Assembly (NCBI GenBank): GCA_027494055.1
Contig: JAOSJO010000001.1
Location: forward strand, 186,001-250,000
Direction: 5' to 3'
Source: Anaerolineae bacterium
GTDB taxonomy: Bacteria > Chloroflexota > Anaerolineae > Aggregatilineales > JAFGMM01
DNA length: 64,000 nucleotides
Shown: in pieces, positions 17,721 to 30,299 of the stretch
Layout: every line of letters begins with the position of its first letter
Numbering within the stretch: position 1 is the first letter of the stretch
Made by a program: the position numbers and the translations under genes
The notes under the pieces: generated by a model
What the model was told of the DNA's origin: nothing
What the model saw: the letters and a program-made list of their open reading frames with translations, nothing else
Database searches by the model: none

Positions 17721-19685
17721 ATGGCTGAGACCACACGTATCTCTCCGGTGACGGTATCCCTCGCAAACGGGGTTGCAATTGCCTGCGGTGCGCTGATTCT
17801 GGTCGCGTTTCTGTTCCTGCCGTGGGCCAGCGTGCCCGATGAGGGCGTCAGCGCCACCGGGCTGCAACTCCTCACCGACCCGGAGCTTGAACTGCCGCGC
17901 GCGTTCTCCACAGTCTTTCTGGCCGTCGTGCCCGTCGTCGGGTTGATTGGCCTTGTGTGGGGCGGCTGGGGATGCTCGAACTCGCGTACTGGCATGTGCC
18001 CCGGCTCTTGCTGATGGCCGGCGTCTTTGCGCTTGCCTATTACTACGCGGTGTTCATCCTGTCCGATTCTGAAGGGTTGGGCTACGCCGGCGCGGGCTTC
18101 TGGATCGCGCTGCTCGGCGTTGTCGGCCTGATCGTGCAGTTCTTCATGCCCCACCCGGCACGGGAGGCCGCCGTCGATGTGCCAACTGAGCCGCAAACCG
18201 CGCCGCAGGTGGAGGGCAACCGCGTGCGGCGCGCGCTCGCGTGGGTGCGGGCGCAGTTGGGGCGCATCCCGCTGCTGGCCTACCTGGTGGGCATGGTGGC
18301 GGCGGTGTTCCTGGAAGTGCAGTATGGCGAGGCGTTCGCCCGGCTGATCGGCTTCCGCCGGATACCAAACCTGTTCGGCGTGATCGACATCATGGATCCG
18401 TTCTCGAACCTGGACTTCTCCGGCGTGCTTAGCCCCCTGTTCCCCTCGCCGACTGGCGCGGTCGAAGCGCCGCTGCAAAGCTCAGCCGAGGCCATCGGCA
18501 AACTGATCACCGATTTCGTCACCGCGCTGACCTACCAGGGGCGCCAGGAACCCCGGCTTCTTCGACTCGGTGCTGCGCGTCGCGATCTACGATATCGTGG
18601 TGTTCGTAATCCCGGTCATCGTCGTCGGCCTGCTGCTGCACGAGCTGAGCAAGCGCGTCCTGGACCGCCTGCCGCGCCTGGCAAGCACGGTGCTCTACGT
18701 CGTGACGTTGTATGCAGCGGTGTGGGTGTGGGGCGACCTGAACGACTACCGCGAGCTGGTGCTGATTTACATCGGCATCAACATCATGCTCACCGTGAGC
18801 CTCAATCTCGTGAACGGCTACATGGGCGAGTTCTCGGTGGGGCACGCGGGGTTCATGGCGGTGGGCGCTTACGTCGCCTCGGTGCTGACGATGTTTTTCT
18901 TCACCGGGGCGTTCGACAAGCCGGCGGTGATCGACACCTCCTCCGAGGTCGTGATTGCGGCGGGGTTCATCATCGCGCTGATCGCCGGCGGCGTGGCGGC
19001 GGCGATCGCCGGGCTGCTCGTGGCGTTCCCGTCGTTCAAGACGCGCGGCGACTACCTCGCCATCGTGACCCTGGCGGTGAACTTCATCGTGCAGGGCGTC
19101 ATCAACAACATGGAGTTCATCGGCGGGCCGCGCGGCCTCAACGGCGTGCCCCTCTGGACCAACCTGCACTGGGTGTTGATCACGACCATCCTGGCGCTGA
19201 TCGCAATCCACCACCTGGTCGGCTCGACCTTCGGGAAGGGCATCATCGCCATCCGCGAGGACGAAATCGCCGCCGACCTGATGGGCGTGAACACGCGGCG
19301 CGTCAAGATGGTGGCGTTCCTGGTGTCGTCGTTTATCGCGGGCGTGGCCGGCGGGCTGTTCGCCCACGCGCTCGCCTACGTCAACCCCAGCACGTTCGGC
19401 ATCCTCAAATCAACGGAAGTGCTCGTGATGATCTACCTGGGCGGGATGGGCAGCATCAGCGGCTCGGTCATCGCGGCCATCATCTTCACGCTACTGCTCG
19501 AAGCGCTGCGCCCGCTCGCCGTGCTCAAGTGGGTCATCATCCCGCTGATCCTCATCATCCTGATGCTGTACCGCCCGCAGGGGCTGTTCGGGTACCGCGA
19601 GATGCGCCTGAACCTGGGCGGGAAGTTCGCGCACAAGCCAAACTACCAACCGACGGAGGCCACCGATGGCGCTGTTGGAGATTGA
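17721..19685 (+). CDS. livM: Branched-chain amino acid ABC transporter permease LivM with long N-terminal extension, two frameshifts
   Basis: About 654 residues once breaks at two G4 runs (near 17960 and 18545) are repaired; the two indels cancel. The last 330 residues are a standard LivM permease (LTVSLNLVNGYMGEFSVGHA, then IAIREDEIAADLMGVNTRRV, ending YRPQGLFGYREMRLN). The first 280 residues are an extra region with about five membrane helices separated by a hydrophilic loop, with no match that I recognise. Alternatively the extension is a separate membrane protein gene in the same operon, but no start or stop supports a split. It overlaps livG by 20 bases. Confidence 0.82.
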
Positions 19686-20439
19686 TAATCTGACCCACTA
19701 TTTCGGCGGCCTGCGCGCCGTTGGCGACTTCAACCTGCGCCTGGAGACGGGCGAGTTGATCGGCCTGATCGGCCCGAACGGCGCAGGCAAGACGACCGTG
19801 TTCAACCTGGTCACGGGGGCGTACCGCGCCACCGAGGGGAGCATCCGCTTCGAGAACGAGGAGCTGGTCGGCAAGCCGCCGTACCTCATCAACGGCCTGG
19901 GCATCAGCCGCACGTTCCAGACGATCCGCCTCTGGAACGAGATGACGATCCTCGACAACGTGAGGGCGGCGCACCACGGCAAGATACGCTACGGCCTGCT
20001 CGAAGCGCTGCTGCACCTGCCGCGCTACCGCGAGCAAGAGGAGGAGATCGAGTCGCACGCGATGGAACTGCTGCGCCTCTTCCGGCTGGAGCGCTACGCC
20101 GACGAGCCGGCGAAGAACCTGCCCTACGGCGAGCAGCGCCGCGTGGAAATCGTGCGCGCCCTGGCGTCGCGGCCCAAGCTGCTGCTCCTCGACGAGCCGG
20201 CCGCCGGCATGAACCCGCGCGAGATCAGCGCGCTGATGGACTTCATCCACTGGATACGCGACGAATTCTCGCTGACCATCTGGCTGATCGAGCATCAAAT
20301 GCGCCTGGTGATGAACATCTGCGAGCGGATCAAGGTGCTCGACTTCGGCGCGACCATCGCTGAGGGCACGCCGGACGAGATCCAGCAGAACCCCAAAGTC
20401 ATCGAGGCGTACCTGGGCGAAGAGATGGAGGGCGCCTGA
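19666..20439 (+). CDS. livG: Branched-chain amino acid ABC transporter ATPase LivG
   Basis: A 257-residue ATPase. Walker A GPNGAGKTT lies near residue 42, the signature is LPYGEQRRVEIVRALA, and Walker B is LLLLDEPAAGMNP followed by the switch His in IEHQM. The LivG-type extra segment (LLEALLHLPRYREQEEEIES) is present. It hydrolyses ATP with LivF to drive uptake through LivHM. Its start overlaps the end of livM, and its TGA overlaps the ATG of livF, so the operon is translationally coupled. Confidence 0.96.
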   Translation: MALLEIDNLTHYFGGLRAVGDFNLRLETGELIGLIGPNGAGKTTVFNLVTGAYRATEGSIRFENEELVGKPPYLINGLGISRTFQTIRLWNEMTILDNVRAAHHGKIRYGLLEALLHLPRYREQEEEIESHAMELLRLFRLERYADEPAKNLPYGEQRRVEIVRALASRPKLLLLDEPAAGMNPREISALMDFIHWIRDEFSLTIWLIEHQMRLVMNICERIKVLDFGATIAEGTPDEIQQNPKVIEAYLGEEMEGA

Positions 20440-21143
20440 TGTTGTTCACCGTCAACAACCTGCATGTGTCATACGGGGCCATCCGCGCGGTGCATGGCGT
20501 CTCGTTCGAGGTCGATCAGGGCGAGATCGTCACGCTGATCGGCGCGAACGGCGCGGGGAAGTCCACCATCCTCAACACCATCGCCGGGTTGCAGCCGTCC
20601 GACTCAGGGGAGATCACCTACAAGGGTGCCAGCCTGTCGGGCATGAACGCGCACCAGATCGTGCGGTTGGGGCTGGCGCTGGTCCCTGAAGGGCGGCGCA
20701 TCTTCGGCAACCTGACGGTCTATGAGAACCTCCGGCTGGCGGGGTTTCAGCTCAGCGGCGACATCCTCGACCAGCGCATCGAGCGCGTGTTCGCGCGCTT
20801 CCCGCGCCTGGAGGAGCGCCGCAACCAGCTCGGCGACACGCTCTCCGGCGGCGAGCAGCAGATGCTCGCGGTCGGGCGCGCGCTGGTGACGGGCGGTGAG
20901 TTCATGTTGCTCGATGAACCGTCGATGGGACTCGCGCCGATCCTGGTGCAGGAGATTTTCGACATCCTGCGGGAGATTAACGAGCAGGGGACGACAATCC
21001 TGCTTGTGGAGCAGAACGCGCACATGGCGCTGAAGCTGGCGCACCGGGGCTACGTGCTTGAGACCGGCGAGATCAAGCTCTTCGGCCCCAGCGCGGAACT
21101 GGCGCAGAATCCCGAAGTGCAGAAGGCCTATCTCGGCGGGTAG
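20439..21143 (+). CDS. livF: Branched-chain amino acid ABC transporter ATPase LivF
   Basis: A 234-residue ATPase, the LivF partner. Walker A is GANGAGKST near residue 35, signature LSGGEQQMLAVGRAL, Walker B FMLLDEPSMGLAP, and LVEQNAHMALKLAHRGYVLE near the C-terminus is diagnostic of LivF. It is the last gene of the operon. A long hairpin and two palindromes follow it. Confidence 0.96.
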   Translation: MLFTVNNLHVSYGAIRAVHGVSFEVDQGEIVTLIGANGAGKSTILNTIAGLQPSDSGEITYKGASLSGMNAHQIVRLGLALVPEGRRIFGNLTVYENLRLAGFQLSGDILDQRIERVFARFPRLEERRNQLGDTLSGGEQQMLAVGRALVTGGEFMLLDEPSMGLAPILVQEIFDILREINEQGTTILLVEQNAHMALKLAHRGYVLETGEIKLFGPSAELAQNPEVQKAYLGG

Positions 21144-21194
21144 CCGCGCTTCCACCTTCGCCCGCGCGCTGACCTGCTCTAAGAACAGCGGTTT

Positions 21195-21233
21195 GGTAGC
21201 TTCCCGGAAGCTTCAAGCTTTCGGGAAGTTACC
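21195..21233 (+). terminator. Long hairpin after the liv operon
   Basis: Arms of 19 bases (21195-21213 and 21215-21233) match at 17 positions, centred on one base. It lies 52 bases after the livF stop. There is no T tract, so it may be a factor-dependent terminator, an mRNA stabiliser, or part of a mobile repeat. Confidence 0.45.
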
Positions 21234-21256
21234 GTGTAACTGTTCACCTTGTGGTT

Positions 21257-21334
21257 CCCGCGACTGAAGTCGCGGGCTAATTCGTATTCTTGCCCGCCAT
21301 CTTCTGTGATTAACCGACGACTTCAGTCGTCGGG
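21257..21334. repeat. Pair of REP-like palindromes
   Basis: Two 20-base palindromes, CCCGCGACTGAAGTCGCGGG (21257-21276) and CCGACGACTTCAGTCGTCGG (21314-21333), share the core GACTGAAGTC in opposite orientation, 37 bases apart. The layout resembles bacterial REP/BIME units between convergent genes: liv ends on one side, cydC on the other. Confidence 0.7.
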
Positions 21335-21411
21335 CTGCAAAAACACACCCTGGCATGACACCGAGCGGATAACGTGAATAGATACGTCACCGTTTCCGCA
21401 GTGCAGCGGGC

Positions 21412-23172
21412 CTACCCCGGCGGCGCGGCGCGCTCTGCGAGCACACGGTTCTGCTGCGTCCACAGCCGCCGGTAAAGGCCCTCGTCCTCGATAAGCGCCG
21501 CGTGCCGGCCCCGCTGCACGACCCGCCCCGCGCGCAGCACGAGGATTTCATCGGCGGCCTCCAGCCCCACGAGCCGGTGGGTGATGATGAGCGCGGCCCG
21601 GCCCGCCATCGCGCTCTGCAGCGTGTGCATGATCTCGCGTTCGGTCTGGGCGTCGAGGTTGGCCGTCGCTTCGTCGCAGATCAGGATCGGCGCGTCTTTG
21701 AGCAGGGCGCGCGCAAGCGCCACCCGCTGGCGCTCCCCGCCGCTGAGCCGCATCCCCAGCTCGCCGACGCGCGTGTCGTAGCCTTCCGGCAGCGTGCACA
21801 CGAAGTCGTGGAGCCGCGCCGCGCGCGCGGCCTCGACCATCATCGCCTCGGTCGCATCCGGGTTGCCGATGAGCAGGTTGTCGCGGATGCTCGCGTTGAA
21901 CAGGTGCGTCTGCTGCGTGACCACCGCCATCACGCGGCGCACATCGTCCTGGCGGTAGGCGCGCAGGTCGCGCCCGCCGAGCGCGATACGGCCTTCTTCG
22001 TAGTCCCAGAAGCGCAGCAACAGGTTGACCAGCGTCGATTTGCCCGCGCCGCTCGGCCCCACGACGGCCACGCACCGGCCCTGCGCCACGGTGAAGCTCA
22101 CGCCGTCCAGCGCCGGCGGCGCGCCCGCCGCGTAGCGGAAACACAGCCCTTCGACAGTAAGGTCAAAGGCCCCCTGATGCAGGTCCGCCGGCAGGGCGGC
22201 GGGCGTCGCCGGGTCCACGATAACCGGCTCCGCGTCGATGATCTCGGTCAGGCGGCGCATGGCTTCGAGGCTGCTTTCCAGGTTCTGGAACGCCGCCGGC
22301 AGGGGCAGCACCGCCTCGAAGCTCGCCAGCGTCGCCAGCGCCAGCACCGCCAGGTCGATGCCCTCCACGACGGGGATCGCCGCCCAGAGCACGGCCAGCA
22401 CCGCGAAGCTCACGGCCAGGCTGCCCAGCGCGCTCTGCAGGCCGGCGATCCACGCCATGCGCCGCTGGCGCGCGATCAGGTCAGCGCTGAGCGCCGCGAT
22501 GCGTTCCACCTGCCGCGCCTCCTGCCCAAACGCGATGAGGTCCGCCGCGCCGAGCACGCCATCCACCGACGCCGTGTTGAGCGCCGCGCGCACCCGCACG
22601 AGGTCGCGGCCCGGCGCGCGGCTCAGCCAGCGCGCGACCAGCGGCGCGCCCACGCCCGCCGCCACGAAGAAGGCCAGGGCGACCAGCGTCAGGCGCGGGT
22701 CGTAGCCCCACAGGAACACGGCGATGAACGACCCGACCAGCACCGCCGTGAGCGGCGGCGCGACGACCCGCCCGTAGAACTCCTGCAGCGTCTCGATGTC
22801 GGCGACGAGCCGGGTGAGGAGGTCGCCGCTCTGGTACTGCATCAGGCGCGCGGGGGCGAGCGGCTCAAGCGCGCGGTAGAACCACACGCGCAGCCCCGCC
22901 AGCAGCCGGAAGGTCACTTCATGCGCGACCAGCCGTTCCAGGTAGCGGAACACGCCGCGCGCGATGCCAAAGGCGCGCACGCTCACGATGGCGACCTGCA
23001 GCACCGCAATCGAGGGCTGCAACGCCGCGCGGGTGATGATCCAGGCCGAGGCCGCCATCAGGCCGATGCTGCTGGCGATGGTGCCGAACCCCAGCGCCAC
23101 CGCCAGCGCCGCCCACCGCCAGTACGGCGCGAGCAGCCGGAGCAATCGCAGAAACGCGCGGCGTCCCGTCAT
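21412..23172 (-). CDS. cydC: Thiol reductant ABC exporter, CydC
   Basis: A 586-residue half-transporter with six N-terminal helices and a C-terminal ATPase. ASAWIITRAALQPSIAVLQV and VRAFGIARGVFRYLERLVAH are characteristic of CydC. Walker A is GPSGAGKST, signature RLSGGERQRVALARAL, Walker B ILICDEATANLD. With CydD it exports cysteine/glutathione-type reductants and is needed for maturation of cytochrome bd. It lies four bases after cydD in a cydABDC operon. Confidence 0.95.
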   Translation of the reverse strand: MTGRRAFLRLLRLLAPYWRWAALAVALGFGTIASSIGLMAASAWIITRAALQPSIAVLQVAIVSVRAFGIARGVFRYLERLVAHEVTFRLLAGLRVWFYRALEPLAPARLMQYQSGDLLTRLVADIETLQEFYGRVVAPPLTAVLVGSFIAVFLWGYDPRLTLVALAFFVAAGVGAPLVARWLSRAPGRDLVRVRAALNTASVDGVLGAADLIAFGQEARQVERIAALSADLIARQRRMAWIAGLQSALGSLAVSFAVLAVLWAAIPVVEGIDLAVLALATLASFEAVLPLPAAFQNLESSLEAMRRLTEIIDAEPVIVDPATPAALPADLHQGAFDLTVEGLCFRYAAGAPPALDGVSFTVAQGRCVAVVGPSGAGKSTLVNLLLRFWDYEEGRIALGGRDLRAYRQDDVRRVMAVVTQQTHLFNASIRDNLLIGNPDATEAMMVEAARAARLHDFVCTLPEGYDTRVGELGMRLSGGERQRVALARALLKDAPILICDEATANLDAQTEREIMHTLQSAMAGRAALIITHRLVGLEAADEILVLRAGRVVQRGRHAALIEDEGLYRRLWTQQNRVLAERAAPPG

Positions 23173-23176
23173 CCAC

Positions 23177-24909
<1,733 letters not shown>

Positions 24910-24968
24910 GTGGGCAGCGCCCGCGAGAGAAGCGGGGGCGCAGCGCACCGCGCCCCCACCGGTTCGCG

Positions 24969-25983
24969 TCAGTACTCAAGCTGTTCTTCGTGCCCGATCC
25001 GCTTGCGGAAGGTCCAGTAGGCCCATCCCTGGTAGATGATCACGATAGGCAGGAAGATGAGCACGACCACGAGCATCACGCCGAGCGTGGTGTCGGTCGA
25101 AGAGGCGTTGGTGATGGTCAGGCTCCATTCGGGGGTTGAGGCTGGAGACCATCACGCGCGGGTGAAGGCCGCGGAAGACGGTCGAGACGGTGAGGAGGAT
25201 CGTCAGCGCGTTCATCGCGAACGCCCAGCCGAAGCGCCCCTCACGGATGAGCCAACCCGCCGCCACCAGCGCCAGCCCCGCGCCGAGCGCGTCCACGCCG
25301 GGGTTCACGCCGAGCTGGGCGAAGATGTCGGTCTCGAAGTAGGTGAGCACGACAAAGAGCACCACGATCACCACGGTCGGCAGCCAGAGGCGCATCGCCG
25401 CCTTCTGCGCGCGCTCCATGACCGCGCCCTTGGTCTTGAGGCTGAGGTAGAGCGCGCCGTGCAGCAGGAAGACGCTCAACGTCACCAGCCCGCCGACCAG
25501 GGTGTACACGCTGATCAGGTCGAAGAAGTCGCCGGTGAACGTCATCGACTCGTCGATGGGCACGCCGCGCGCGATGTTCGCGACCGCCACGCCCCAGAGC
25601 AGCGCGGGCACCAGGCTGCCGGTGAAGATCAGCCAGTCCCACGTCTGCCGCCAGCGGGCGGAGGCGACCTTGCTGCGGAACTCGAAGCCCACGCCGCGCA
25701 CGATCAGCGCCAGCAGCATGATGAGCAGCGCCAGGTAGAAGCCGCTGAACATCGTCGCGTACCAGTTCGGGAAGGCGGCGAACATCGCGCCGCCGGCGGT
25801 GATGAGCCACACCTCGTTGCCGTCCCAGAAGGGGCCGATGGCGTTGATGAGCACGCGGCGCTCCCGGTCATCCTTGCCGAGGAAGGGAAGCAGGATGCCC
25901 ACGCCATAGTCGAACCCCTCCAGCAGGAAGAAGACGGCGAACAGCACGGCGATGAGGACGAACCATACAGATGCCAGGTCCAT
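24969..25983 (-). CDS. cydB: Cytochrome bd ubiquinol oxidase subunit II, one frameshift
   Basis: About 337 residues with the CydB fold. It has MDLASVWFVLIAVLFAVFFL, the GFDYGVGILLPFLGKDDRER segment and NAIGPFWDGNEVWLITAGGA. The C-terminus (IIYQGWAYWTFRKRIGHEEQ) is in another frame after a C5 run near 25135, where VMVSSLNP should continue EWSLTITNAS. It forms the oxidase with CydA. The stop lies at 24969-24971, 59 bases before the cydD start. Confidence 0.93.
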
Positions 25984-26001
25984 TTGTCTGTCTCCTTTCG
26001 G

Positions 26002-27407
26002 CTAGAAGGCGCTCTCAAGCGTGAGCGCGGCGTCGTCTTCTTTGGCGTGGGGGTCGGCCATCGCATACTTGCGCAGCAGGTACACGTCCACCGCAATCAG
26101 GATGCCGTAGATCGTGGTGAACAGCACGAGCGAGGCGAGCAGCATCCCGGTCGTCACGTTGGGCGAGACGGCCTCCTCGATGCGCTGCAAGCCGAACACG
26201 ATCCAGGGCTGGCGGCCAAGCTCAGTCAGCAGCCAGCCGGTGCTGTTGGCGATGTAGGGCAGGGCAATCGCCCACACCATCAGGCGCAGGAAGCGGCGCT
26301 TGGTCATGAGGCGGCGCTTGTACAGCAGATAGAGCGCGTACAGCGCGAGCGCCAGCATGAGGAAGCCCGCGCCGACCATCGCGCGGAACGACCAGTAGTT
26401 CAGCGCCAGCGGCGGCACGTAGTCGGCGTCGGGGCCGTACTGGTCGGCGAATTGCGCCTGATACGCCGCGTTCAGGTCATTGATGCCCTCAATTCTGCCC
26501 TCGAAGCGGTTGTACGCCAGGAAGCTGAGCAGGCCGGGGATGCGGATGGAGAACACGTCGCGCCGCCCCGGTTCGTCTCCGATGGTGAGCAGCGACATCG
26601 ACGCCGGGTCTTCGCTCTCGAACAGCCCTTCGGCGGCGGCCATCTTCATCGGCTGCGCCTGCACCATGTGCTGCGCCTGCTGGTGGCCGACCATGATGAC
26701 GAGAAACACCCCAATCGCCCCGTAGACCGCCGCCCAGCGGAACGAGCGCATGAAGAGATCGCGCAGGGGCTGTTCCCTGTCGCCGCGCGACTTGAGCAGG
26801 CGGTAGGCGCTGATGCCCAGCACGAAAAACGCCCCCGTCGTGACGGCAGCCGTCAGCACGTGGGGAAACTGGACCCACACATGCGGGTTGGTGAGCAGGT
26901 CGCCGAAGTTGGTCATCTCGGCGCGGCCCCCGTTGAGCGTATAGGCGACCGGCTCCTGCATGAACGAGTTGGCGATGAGGATCCACAGCGCCGAGAGCCA
27001 CGAGCCGATGACGACCATCCAGATGGCGAAGAGGTGCACCGTCCGGGGAATCGGTCCCAGCCGAAGATCCAGATGCCCAGGAACGTCGATTCGAGGAAGA
27101 AGGCGAGCAGCGCCTCGATCGCGAGCGGCGCGCCGAAGATGTCGCCGACGAAGCGGGAGTACTCGGACCAGTTCATGCCAAACTGGAATTCCATGACGAT
27201 GCCGGTGACCACGCCCATCGCGAAGTTGATGACGAAGAGCTTGCCCCAGAACTTCGTCATGCGCCGGTACTCCTGCCTGCCGGTACGGACGTACATCGTC
27301 TGCATGATGGCAACCAGCGGGCCGAGGCCGAGGGTAAGCGGCACGAAGAAGAAATGGTAGACGGTCGTGACGGCAAATTGCAGCCGGGCCAGCAGCAGTT
27401 CATCCAC
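26002..27407 (-). CDS. cydA: Cytochrome bd ubiquinol oxidase subunit I, one frameshift
   Basis: About 468 residues. Haem ligands can be placed: His in [15 protein letters not shown] near residue 18 (haem b595 or d), His in [17 protein letters not shown] (haem b558 side). The proton-channel acidic residues lie in [16 protein letters not shown]. The GRQPW motif ([14 protein letters not shown]) is present and the quinol loop is of the short type. The GTG at 27407 is the start. A C4 run near 27045 breaks the frame, where GWDRFP should continue [12 protein letters not shown]. It is the first gene of the cydABDC operon and reduces O2 with quinol electrons. Confidence 0.93.
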
Positions 27408-27491
27408 AGAACACCCCCTGGATGGTGGCCTGTAGCGAACGCTTTGTGCTCGAAATGTATACCCGCACGTGACGCGCCACAAGTGAGTGTT

Positions 27492-27519
27492 GTCATACTT
27501 AAAAGATGAAAATGGGCAA
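27492..27519 (-). promoter_or_regulatory. Candidate promoter of cydABDC
   Basis: On the minus strand TTGCCC (27519-27514) and TATGAC (27497-27492) are 16 bases apart, about 85 bases before the cydA GTG, in a small AT-rich island. Confidence 0.4.
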
Positions 27520-27554
27520 GATTGGCCGAAGGGGCCGCCGCCGGGGGCCGGAGG

Positions 27555-27583
27555 TCGATAAACGCCCGGACAATCGCTACAAT
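27555..27583 (+). promoter_or_regulatory. Candidate promoter of the zinc dehydrogenase gene
   Basis: TCGATA (27555-27560) and TACAAT (27578-27583) are 17 bases apart, about 70 bases before the ATG at 27656. It is divergent from the cyd promoter. Confidence 0.45.
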
Positions 27584-27655
27584 ACAATGCGCCCGTTGTG
27601 CGGCGCCCGTTGCGCGCCGCTATGACTGTCCCGGAAGCTCCCGGAGGAGAAGGCC

Positions 27656-28666
27656 ATGCAAGCTGCAGAGATCACCGCGCCGGAGAAAGCCCACGTCGTC
27701 GAGGTCGAGAAGCCGGCCCCAGGCCCCGGCGAGGCGCTCATCGAGGTCGCCGCCGCCGGCGTGTGTGGCACGGATTTGCACATCTTCCACGGCGAGTACG
27801 AGGCCACATACCCCATCATCCCCGGCCACGAGTTCAGCGGCACGGTTGTGGCCGTGGGCGAGGGCGTCACGCGCTACCAGCCCGGCGACCGTGTGACCGT
27901 CGATCCGAACATCCCGTGCAACCGCTGCCCTGCCTGCCAGCGCAACGCGCCGAACCAGTGCGAGAACCTGGCGGCGGTGGGCGTCACCCGCGCCGGCGCG
28001 TTCGCGCAGTACGTCGTCGCGCCGGAGGGCAACATCTTCCCCATCGGCGACATGAGCTTCGCCGCCGCCGCCCTGGTCGAGCCGCTCGCGTGCGTGGTCT
28101 GGGGGCTGAAGCGGGTGCAGGTGCAGCCCGGCGACAGCGCCCTCATCTTCGGAGCCGGCCCGATGGGCTGCCTGCTGCTCCAGGCGGTGAAGCACGCCGG
28201 CGCGGCGCGCGTGATCGTCACCGACATCGCACCCTACCGGCTTGAGCAGGCGGCGGCGCTGGGCGCGACCGAGACCATCCTCGCCGACGACCGCCAGGAA
28301 CAGCGCCTCAAGGCGCTGGCCCCCGGCGGCTATGACGTGGTCGTCGAGGCGACCGGCCTCCCGCACGTGCTGGAGCAGGCGTTCTCCTACGCGCGGGCGC
28401 GCGGCAAGATATGGGTGTTTGGCGTCTGCCCGCGCGACGCGCGCGCGTCGTTCGTCCCGTATGACGTGTTCCGCAAAGACCTGAGCATCATCGGGAGCTT
28501 CGCGGTCAGCCGGACGTTCCACGAGAGCATCGCGCTGATCCAGGGCGGGGCGGTGCGCGTCGAGCCGCTGATCTCGCACCGGCTGCCGCTCAGCCAGTTC
28601 GTCGCGGGCCTGGACCTGGCCGAGCGCGACCCGAAGCGCATGAAGGTGCAGTTTGCCATAAGTTGA
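27656..28666 (+). CDS. Zinc-dependent alcohol/polyol dehydrogenase (MDR family)
   Basis: A 336-residue medium-chain dehydrogenase of the sorbitol/threonine dehydrogenase type. Catalytic zinc ligands are Cys in [12 protein letters not shown] near 38 and His-Glu in PGHEFSG near 61. The structural zinc loop [15 protein letters not shown] has four Cys. The NAD(P)-binding glycine motif is FGAGPMG near 163. It oxidises a sugar alcohol or similar substrate in the cytoplasm. The ribosome binding site GGAGGAG is six bases upstream. The substrate is not determined by the sequence. Confidence 0.92.
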   Translation: MQAAEITAPEKAHVVEVEKPAPGPGEALIEVAAAGVCGTDLHIFHGEYEATYPIIPGHEFSGTVVAVGEGVTRYQPGDRVTVDPNIPCNRCPACQRNAPNQCENLAAVGVTRAGAFAQYVVAPEGNIFPIGDMSFAAAALVEPLACVVWGLKRVQVQPGDSALIFGAGPMGCLLLQAVKHAGAARVIVTDIAPYRLEQAAALGATETILADDRQEQRLKALAPGGYDVVVEATGLPHVLEQAFSYARARGKIWVFGVCPRDARASFVPYDVFRKDLSIIGSFAVSRTFHESIALIQGGAVRVEPLISHRLPLSQFVAGLDLAERDPKRMKVQFAIS

Positions 28667-28711
28667 TCGGGTGGCAGGGAACGCGCCGATAACGACACAA
28701 GGTGATCACAA

Positions 28712-30278
28712 ATGAACACGCGATTCTTGACGTCCATTTTGCTCGTCTTGATGATGTTGAGCCTGCTGAGCACCCCAGTCGCTGCGCAGAATAACGATAA
28801 CCGCGATATAGAGCCGATGCTCACATTTGAACATGGTCACGACGATTTTCATGGTGCTGCATGGAGTAACAACCACATCCTGACCTGGGGCACGGTGCAC
28901 GGTATTGCGCGCCTGTGGTCGCTCGACGGTCAATTGCTGGCAACTCTCGAGCTTTGCGAGTATGGGTTCTGCTGGATTGCTGAGGCCCGCTGGAACGTCG
29001 ATGAATCTCGTTTATTCACCGTAATATGCTATCAGGGCGGCTGTCACACGTTACTTTGGGATGCCAATGGGCGCGAGTTGGCAGAACTGCCTGGCTGGCA
29101 TGCAAAATGGAACACTGACGGCACGCGCGCATTTACTGAGTTTAACTCTGATCGTTATTGCAGCGAAAACTGCATGTATGAGATTCATGTTTGGGATGCC
29201 GATGGTAATCCTCTCGCTACCTTGCGCCATAACTCACACGTGTCTGCAAAGTGGAACGTCAACGGAACTCATATACTTGCAGTCAGTAACTCATGGCCTG
29301 AAGCATGTGGGGAGATTTGTCTTTACGGGACGGGATGCACGGAAAACTGTGTCTACGAAGTGCGCATTTGGGATGTGAATGGGGAATTGCTGGCAACTCT
29401 CGTACACGACTATGAGATTTACAACGCTATATGGAATTCTGATGAGACTCAAATCCTGACGTGGAGCAACTCTCCGTTCATTGCCGACGAGAGTCTCAGA
29501 TACGAGTATCTTTGGGCTATATGGGTGGAATGCAACTACATCTCTGAAGACTGTTTTAACCCATTTGGATGGTCCGCAAAGCAGCACTCAGGTTATGCGG
29601 TGCGGAATGGGGTTCATCAAGCCCAAATATGGTCAACCGATGGAGAACTGCTCACAACCCTCTCGCATGGCGCGGAAATATGGGGCGCCGCGTGGAATCC
29701 TGACGAAACGCGCGTGCTTACCTGGACACGGGATGGTACAGGAAAAGTGTGGTCAACCTCCGGTGAGGAGCTTTTCACCATAACCCAGGCTCACTGGGCG
29801 CGATGGAGCACAGATGGAACACGAATACTCGCGTGGTCACTCATCGAAGAGGATGCCGCGCAAGTGTGGTCAGATGAGGGCAGGCTATTACTGACCGTTC
29901 ATCCCAATGTTACGGAATGGGATGAATTGTTAACAGCCGAGTGGAATCGAGATGAAACAAGGATTCTGACATGGGGCTGGGATGGGCTACGGGTCTGGTC
30001 TGTGGAGCATAGTGATAATCTGCTCACGTTACGCCCACCTCGGGGCGGGTCGATTCCGGCTGAACCATTTGAGAGACACTGGAACCCTGAGCAGACTCTT
30101 GTCCTGGTTGACTACTGGATAGTTGGTTGGGTTTGGATATGGGATGTGATCGAGGGCAATGAGCTGTTTGTCTTGTCAGGTTATGGACGTTCATATGGCC
30201 TTAAGTGGCTGCAAGATAAAGCTCCTCCTCCTGACCGCAGATGCGGAAAACGTGTATGTATGGTTCATATCTTACTGA
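28712..30278 (+). CDS. Secreted WD40-like propeller protein with Cys-pair insertions
   Basis: About 521 residues. A signal peptide (residues 1-26, ending PVAAQ) precedes 10-12 WD40-like strand repeats of the form AWNPDETRVLTWTRDGT then KVWSTSGEELFT. The first half carries repeated Cys pairs in loops (CEYGFC, CYQGGC, CSENC, CGEIC, CTENC, CNYISEDC), suitable for disulfides outside the cell. The last repeat is restored by a one-base correction near 30222 in a CTCCTCCTCC stretch, giving TADAENVYVWFISY and a TGA at 30276. Base composition is visibly lower in GC than both neighbours, suggesting transfer or different selection. No enzyme motif is seen; a binding or scaffold role is inferred. Confidence 0.8.
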
Positions 30279-30299
30279 CGCACATTGAGGATTAGTCCC

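Noticed and set aside
25036..27360. A 774-codon plus-strand frame opposite cydB and cydA
   Set aside because: Low-complexity His/Arg/Glu-rich translation; the minus strand encodes the oxidase.
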